A stretch of 64,000 nucleotides of DNA, from NCBI RefSeq assembly GCF_037975245.1, contig NC_092569.1:22598168-22662167 (forward strand), in the 5' to 3' direction. The translations under genes were made by a program, and so were the position numbers. Origin of the DNA: Apostichopus japonicus. Its lineage: Eukaryota; Echinodermata; Holothuroidea; Aspidochirotida; Stichopodidae. The notes beneath the pieces are model-generated. The model had not been told where the DNA came from, did not search any database, and was given only the letters and a program-made list of their open reading frames with translations. Each line of letters begins with the position of its first letter. Positions within the stretch are counted from its first letter, which is position 1. This document shows positions 58,501 to 64,000 of this stretch, piece after piece.

Positions 58501-61500
58501 GCCAAAACCGATATTGTCGATATCGGCACAACACTAGCAACAAAGTTATTAAAGAGAATCTTAGCCGAGCTTCTGCCGCACTACTGCATTTTTTTGATTC
58601 GTAAGGTATAAATATCTGTGGCTATGAACTTACCTTACTAGTAAATTGACACCTTTCAAATCTCAGAGTTTAATTGTGCACAGTAAGTATCAAGACACGG
58701 TAACCTTATTCCAACAATACTAGCTGGGACGATGTTACAGATCCTTACGTGTTATTAATGACTGATAAACACAAATGCGTTACAACATATTTCTGAAATG
58801 TTCTTATTTCAAAAAATAACTTGAACAAAGAACATCTGTCTGCATTAAGCAACAAAGCTGTTTAAGGAAGCAGCCAGCTATTGCCTTTGTTCTTTACTCG
58901 AACTTACATATCATGTGCCAGAGTAGCTGTAAAACCGGAAAAATGCCGATAATCTAATGTTTCCTGGAAGAAAGTTGTACTCTGTAAGTGATCATTGACC
59001 TGTCAATTCGATATGGAATGTAGACAAAAAAAAAACATCATTAAAAGTGGTGATACGGAGAATTTACCAAAGTTCAAATCGACTAAATTTGTTTTAAGCT
59101 AACATATTTTGGACCAGTTTGCGAAATGTTCTTTCTTTTCCTCGAACTGTTTTCATTAGACATTGACATTAGATTTAATCTGATCCTGCTTAGTGTTGAC
59201 TACATCACTCTTTATGTCTTGTAATGCATTCACTAAATGTATTTTATTACACAGGAATTCGTTGGTGCCGACAGAAGATCTTCAGGTAGGTGTAGTTGTT
59301 ATGCTATATGATTTAACTTTTGATAAAAAGTAACCTCAGTAAGCTATATCACTTATGTATTACAAATGTAAACACCTCAGTTGACCAACTTTAATGGCTG
59401 GAAATGTTGGTTCCTAAGTGGTCGCTCTAGATGTGTTGGTTTTCGATCTTGTCGACATTTCCAAACAACTTTTATGAGATTGTTTCTCTGAGTCGTGTCT
59501 TGTCGATCTTTTCATGTCCAATGTGCTACATCGATAGTTTTTCATGTACGTTAAATGAAATTTGACTGTTTTCATTAGTCTTTTGATCTGATATGGATAC
59601 GATTGATAGCTACGAAAACATTTGATTTAAATGGTCTTTGAATTTTATGTTAACGTAATTATTTTCAAAACAGTTACATATGAGAATCCAATCACGGTTA
59701 CCTTATTTAATATTAGTCGCGATATCTTTCTCTCTACGGTAGTTGAGTAATAATTGGCATAAAGAATAATCTATTACCATAACTCTCAAAGAAACAAAGC
59801 CATGTTTATAACAATTGGCTCAAAATGCTATTTTCGTTAACTAATGATTTTGAAATCGCAATAAAATGTTAACATTGTATTACTTTCCATTCAGGTTTTA
59901 CATACTTTGTTTTTCAACAACCTGCGTATTCGAGAGATTGCAGAGAAGTATCGACTGCCTGTTCCCCTACCCATAATTCATCTGAAGTGTACGCTATTAA
60001 ACCAGATGGCTATCCGGAACCGTTTGAGGCGTACTGTGATAATGGTCTTGATACTGGTGGATGGACGGTATGCCATAGTTCATTACTTGATGTCCCATGT
60101 TCAACTTTAACTAGTTTTAAACAAATTTACTTCAATTTTGCTTACAGCAATACAAAGTGATGTAAAAAAAAAATCAAATTGAATCTTTTTATTGAAGCAA
60201 AATTTGAATCAATTATTTTTATACATTTTGAAATTAAGTCCAGTGTAGTTCATCTTCCAAGAAAACTGTAAGCCTTTTAGCCTACACTACAATTTGAAGA
60301 TATATATATATATATATATAAGTTCTAATTTCTGTTACAAATGTTAGCAACATATCCCTTGCGGTAGGGAACGAATAATTAATTTGTAATAACGTCCTAG
60401 TTAACGCTTAACTTCTTTGGTATTCGTCATAGCTATTACAGCGCCGAAGATCAGATTCCGTCAATTTCAATAGAAGTTGGAAAGATTTCAGAAATGGCTT
60501 TGGCTTTCTAGGGAGTGAGTTTTGGATTGGAAATGAGAAACTTGCATTCTTAACAAATCAAAAGCGGTACCAACTGCGAATGGATTTTGAGAACGTTGCT
60601 GGAGATACTTACTATGTAACATACGACGAGTTTCGTATCTCAGATGAATGGGGGGGATTATCATATATCTAGTTTAGGTACATTCGAAATATCAGATGGT
60701 AAGTGTCGTTTACATTCTTATTAAACATAAAGCCAAAATAAATCGTATTTGTTTATTAAATGTCGAAAGTAAATGTGCATAAACTGAAAGGTTTATTCTG
60801 AGAACGAATTGATCTTTTGGAAGTAAAATTGACATGTCAAACATTTTTCTTAGCTTGAATAAACGCCACAATACATATAGTAAGAGTTTACATAGAGTAT
60901 GCCAGCGAGTACAATGGTGCTAAACTACATATAGTAGCGGTTACAACATGATATGATATAAATGATATGTTGAAATATTAATATTGCATTAATATCTATC
61001 TATACTAGATTTCGAAATGGCCTCCTATAGCTGAATTGTGATTACGCACTAACTACATTACTGCTTCGTACTCAACACTAACCTTGGTTCTGAACAGGGA
61101 ACCGTATCTAACATGTGTACAACAGAATGTTTACACTTTTACAGGTCCGTCTCCCAGTTTGATCAAAACAACCAACGTTGTAATTAATAATCATTGTTGT
61201 CAAAAAGTAGTATAGTAACTCCGCGGAAACTCGGAAACAGAAGTAAGCTATAACTATATGGTTTCAGACCAGTTGGAGTATTATTACGGAGTATTATCTC
61301 GTAATGTTGAATAAATATTAACATAAAGTTGAATAAGGAACAGTCACTTCCTGATTTATATTGTTCTGTATATATTCGAACTGTTTCTGAATGTGTGTTT
61401 TTTCCTTTAACCTTCATATAAGAATGACATGAGAGGGCAGAATGATAAACCTATTCTTTCCCACATGTCATATTCTTCGTTTCTCTATCAGGTTCATATC

Positions 61501-64000
61501 ATTTTAATTTTATTATTTCCTGTTCTCTAGGAATAATCCCTGAATGGTGTCCAGCTAATGAGATATTTAGCAATGAGACCTGTGAGAGGACTTGTGGTGA
61601 CCCTGACTCTTGCATCTCGGCTACATCTCACCCAGAAACAGAGCAATGTATTTGTGTCGGTGATTATCTGATACAGCAAGAGCGATGTATCCCTCTGAAC
61701 CAATGCAACTGCTTCGTTGCTGACAAAGGAGGTGTATTAAGGGTCAGTACGGCTTTTTCGGGGCATTTTAAATGCTTTCCTCTTCATATATTGTTTGATA
61801 GCTACCTTTTTATAGCGAATCCGGAAAGCCTGCTTCATCCGAGTTGGCTTCAAAGACCGCATCTAAATTTCTTAAAGGTTCCTACCCTTACCTAGATCAA
61901 TCGATAAGAAGTTTGAATTGACCACCCTCAGTTGAAACCTTATACCTTTCACTGTGAATTGATATTTCATTTTTTTTTGCTGAATATCTTTAATTAGGAA
62001 GGCGAGTTTTACGTCAATTCGAGTTGTACACGAAGATCAACTTGTAGGAACAACCATATTATAGAGGCGAGTTACCAGTGTAGTGATCAGGCAACCTGTG
62101 ATGAAAGGAGCGGTGTCCGTAAATGTTACTGCAATGAAGACTACCAAGGGGACGGAGTGACATGCACCCACAACTGCTTCGTTGCTGCCAAAGGAAGTGT
62201 ATTAAGGGTCAGTACATTTCTTTCAGGACATTTTAAATACTTTGCTCTTCACGAATTGTCCATATTATTTGAAGCAAACCTTCAAATAGTTAAATTGTCG
62301 ATTATCGCAATATATTTACAGTAAACCGAGTGGCGTGTGCATCGCGGTTAGGCATGGATCATGGACCCCAATTCCGTCGCCCGTGCAGGCATATCTGTCA
62401 GTCGATTGATGTATTACATTTAGAAGGGATTGATAATACTACTCATACGGATGTGCATTCCCTCAGAAATGTTACATAAAAAGTCATTATTTACTTTTTA
62501 ACCCAAAGTCTTGCGATTAGAAAGAATTGTAGCCTAAGTGTTAAGTTGAGATAAACCTTTCAATGCAACATGTTTTAGCTACTTTTTTTATTTTAATGGC
62601 GAATCACTATGTCGAGAACATTGGAGTTGGCTCTAAATACCTCATAAAACTTGTTTACAGTTCATACCCTTTGCTACAACAGTCAGGCAGATGTTGAATT
62701 GGTTATAATTCATATATTAGTTTTTTCCCCCTCTGAATATCTTAAATTAGGAAGGCGAGTTTTACATCAATTCAAGATGTACACAAAGATCAACTTGTAC
62801 GAACAACCAGATTGTAGAGGCAAGTTACCAGTGTAGTGATCACGCAACCTGTGATACGAGGAGCGGTGTCCGTAAATGTTACTGCGCTCCAAACTACGAA
62901 GGTGACGGAGTGACGTGCACCCACAACTGCTTCGTTGCTGCCAAAGGAAGTGTAGTGAGGGTAAGGTATTTTAAATGCTTTGCTTGTAATTCATTTAGAC
63001 CTAGCGAAAGAACATAGCATGGCAACGCAACTATGATACACCCAGAACGATGAACGTTACCAAATAGATTTAAAACGCTCATGACCGTTTATTAGTGTTA
63101 ATCCAGTGTGTCATCAAAGTCGCTAAAAATGTAACAAATTAACATATGTTTTACTATCTTTGGAATATTTCGTCTTACATTTATCTGTCCAGGAAGGTGA
63201 ATCATACATTAACACTGACTGTTCCTTACGAATAACTTGCAACAATAACGTACTCACAAGTGAGAGGTACAGTTGTAGTGCAGACGCAACCTGCGAGGAG
63301 CGGAATGATATCCGTAGATGTCACTGTAACGAATGGTTTGAAGGTGATGGTGTTACATGTACCCGCAGTGGACCGAGAGATTGTTCTGATCTATACACAG
63401 CGGGTAGAAGAAATAACGGAAAATATACCATTTATCCTGCTGGAAGCTCCGGGTTTGAAGTTTTTTGTGAAATGTCTAGTGGTGGATGGACAGTAAGTTT
63501 TTAGCCATTGACAAACAAAAGCTTTCCCATGTTAAACTTTTGTTTTCTCATATGACAGGATTTCGTTCACTAACATTGGAAGTAAATCATTCAATTATTT
63601 AATTAAATTGATCCATCTTCCTTTCAGTTTAAAACAAATTGGAATATTGACCTTCACCAATTAATTTCTCTTACTTATTGTAGTACAATGAGACATTTTA
63701 TACATTACTGACTTGCCATCTATAAACTAATTGATTCTCTTTGTAGATTTTGCAACGACGTTCAAGTAGATACGTCAGCTTTTATCGAAACTGGAATGAA
63801 TACAAAAACGGGTTTGGAATTCCAACAGGAGATCATTGGATTGGCAACGATAAAATACACTCATTGACAAACCAAAAAATCTACCAACTTCTAGTAGAAA
63901 AGACAAACCCGGAAGGATCAACATATCATAGCCGTTATTCATCTTTCAGAATCAGTAACGAGGGAGACAAATACCAACTGACATTGGCTGGCTACAATGG
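51898..64000 (+). CDS. Secreted fibrinogen-related mosaic gene, plus-strand paralogue (3' end beyond window)
   Basis: Exons: 51898-51963, 59255-59285, 59895-60067, 60433-60698, 61531-61742, 61998-62207, 62751-62960, 63193-63492 and 63747 to the edge. Order: signal peptide, short linker, incomplete FBG, TIL, three TILa-EGF exons (the minus-strand genes have one), then a second FBG. Intron phases agree with the minus-strand paralogues throughout. At 60,650-60,656 a run of seven G has one base too many: with six, the frame continues to the phase-1 donor, while with seven it stops at a TAG about 15 bases later. Either the gene is damaged or the run is misread. Intron 1 is 7.3 kb. An extracellular recognition or matrix role is inferred from the domains. 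The final FBG block lies outside the window. Confidence 0.75.
55481..55550. repeat. Long (AT)n microsatellite
   Basis: About 70 bp of TA units with one interruption. The Ile/Tyr ORF read across it on the minus strand is an artefact. Confidence 0.95.
56530..56910 (-). repeat. Dispersed repeat, right arm of an inverted pair
   Basis: Inverted relative of 49,991-50,305. It lies in intron 1 of the plus-strand gene. Confidence 0.7.
57300..57880 (+). repeat. Direct repeats, period about 317 bp
   Basis: CACCAGTCTGTCCGCTGTA at about 57,302 recurs with one change at about 57,619; TTGCGTATTACAATTTGTTG at about 57,516 recurs near 57,838. Two diverged units. Confidence 0.6.
58448..58535. repeat. CCGATA/TATCGG inverted repeat
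   Basis: ATCGGTTTCGGTATCGGGCC and, 40 bp on, GATATCGGCCAAAACCGATA form imperfect inverted arms rich in ATCGG/CCGAT. Possibly the core of a small DNA transposon. Confidence 0.5.
59255..59285 (+). CDS. Plus-strand gene exon 2: 31-nt micro-exon
   Basis: The acceptor is TTTTATTACACAG and the donor GTAGGT. It reads EFVGADRRSS plus one base; phases match exon 1 (0) and exon 3 (1). Confidence 0.55.
59895..60067 (+). CDS. Plus-strand gene exon 3: start of first FBG
   Basis: Acceptor CATTCAG. YSRDCREVSTAC, EVYAIKPDGYPEPFEAYCD and TGGWT at the donor are FBG start motifs. Confidence 0.9.
60298..60321. repeat. Short (AT)n microsatellite
   Basis: About 12 TA units in the intron between the two first-FBG exons of the plus-strand gene. 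Confidence 0.9.
60433..60698 (+). CDS. Plus-strand gene exon 4: middle of first FBG, one-base frameshift
   Basis: Starts LLQRR after ACCEPTOR GTCATAG; SVNFNRSWKDF, NGFGFLGSEFWIGNEKL and YDEFRISDEWG follow. It is 266 nt, against 265 in the minus-strand paralogues; the extra base is in the G-run at 60,650-60,656. The donor GTAAGT is intact. Confidence 0.85.
61531..61742 (+). CDS. Plus-strand gene exon 5: TIL domain
   Basis: 212 nt, phase 1 to 0. EWCPANE, CERTCGDPDSC, QCICVGDYLIQQERCIP and QCNCF give the TIL cysteine set. The donor is GTCAGT. Confidence 0.9.
61998..62207 (+). CDS. Plus-strand gene exon 6: TILa-EGF with TIL-type tail
   Basis: 70 codons, phase 0-0. EGEFYVNSSC; CSDQATCDERSGVRKCYC; GDGVTC; then NCFVAAKGSVLR, a copy of the TIL exon's own 3' end. 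Confidence 0.9.
62751..62960 (+). CDS. Plus-strand gene exon 7: second TILa-EGF with TIL-type tail
   Basis: 70 codons, phase 0-0, close relative of exon 6 (EGEFYINSRC ... GDGVTC ... NCFVAAKGSVVR). Donor GTAAGG. Confidence 0.9.
63193..63492 (+). CDS. Plus-strand gene exon 8: third TILa-EGF fused to start of second FBG
   Basis: 100 codons, like exon 7 of the minus-strand genes: EGESYINTDC, CSADATCEERNDIRRCHC, DCSDLYTAGRRNNGKYTIYP, SSGGWT at the donor. Confidence 0.9.
63747..64000 (+). CDS. Plus-strand gene exon 9: middle of second FBG (cut by window edge)
   Basis: Acceptor TTTGTAG; ILQRRSSRYVSFYRNWNEYK, GDHWIGNDKIHSL, YQLTLAGYNG. It matches exon 8 of copy 2 almost to its end. Confidence 0.85.
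   Translation, partial: MLQRRSSRYVSFYRNWNEYKNGFGIPTGDHWIGNDKIHSLTNQKIYQLLVEKTNPEGSTYHSRYSSFRISNEGDKYQLTLAGYN

Larger units (their letters stand above)
51964..59254 (+). other. Intron 1 of the plus-strand gene (7.3 kb)
   Basis: AT-rich, with no further exon recognised. It contains the long (AT)n tract, the right arm of the inverted repeat pair, spaced direct repeats at 57.3-57.9 kb and a CCGATA hairpin at 58.45 kb. Small ORFs have no domain. Confidence 0.5.

Noticed and set aside
1-64000. CRISPR arrays, operons, bacterial ribosome binding sites
   Set aside because: The exon-intron structure shows a eukaryotic genome; the tandem repeats seen have no unique spacers.

Overview
The window is AT-rich nuclear DNA from an invertebrate animal. 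Genes are split by GT-AG introns into many small exons. The secreted-protein modules (fibrinogen C-terminal half, TIL cysteine-rich, TILa/EGF) and the transposon families (Penelope-like element, a multicopy 'HEEADTR' family) fit a marine invertebrate, perhaps an echinoderm or hemichordate. That placement is an inference; nothing here fixes the species.

Left end (1-9,200). The 5' part of a Penelope-like retroelement runs off the left edge on the minus strand. It abuts a 5'-truncated, frameshifted copy of a multicopy metazoan gene family with a CXC-type zinc-binding tail. Next comes the 3' part of a plus-strand gene whose exons encode a TIL domain, a TILa-like segment and an unrecognised C-terminal region. 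Two arrays of a 42-bp minisatellite and a cluster of perfect palindromes follow.

Middle (9,200-48,900). A direct segmental duplication of about 19 kb forms copy 1 (about 9,205-28,930) and copy 2 (about 30,050-48,890). Each carries one minus-strand gene: signal peptide, micro-exons, an incomplete fibrinogen domain (FBG), TIL, TILa-EGF, then a second FBG. Copy 2 is intact on paper, with nine exons and 613 codons. Copy 1 has lost the middle exon of its second FBG through a 1.27-kb deletion and has an in-frame stop in the last exon. Because copy 2 keeps the empty sites, two insertions in copy 1 can be delimited: a TA-flanked MITE and a 5'-truncated retroelement.

Right end (48,900-64,000). A third paralogue lies on the plus strand, divergent from copy 2. 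It starts with a signal-peptide exon at 51,898, has a 7.3-kb intron, and continues with partial FBG, TIL and three TILa-EGF exons, the last fused to the start of a second FBG that runs off the right edge. It has one extra G in a G-run that breaks the frame.

The genes form a small family of secreted fibrinogen-related mosaic proteins, probably extracellular recognition or matrix proteins. They evolve by exon shuffling at matching intron phases, unequal exchange between TIL and TILa exons, exon loss and microsatellite growth inside coding sequence. All exon models come from splice-site and domain reading only.
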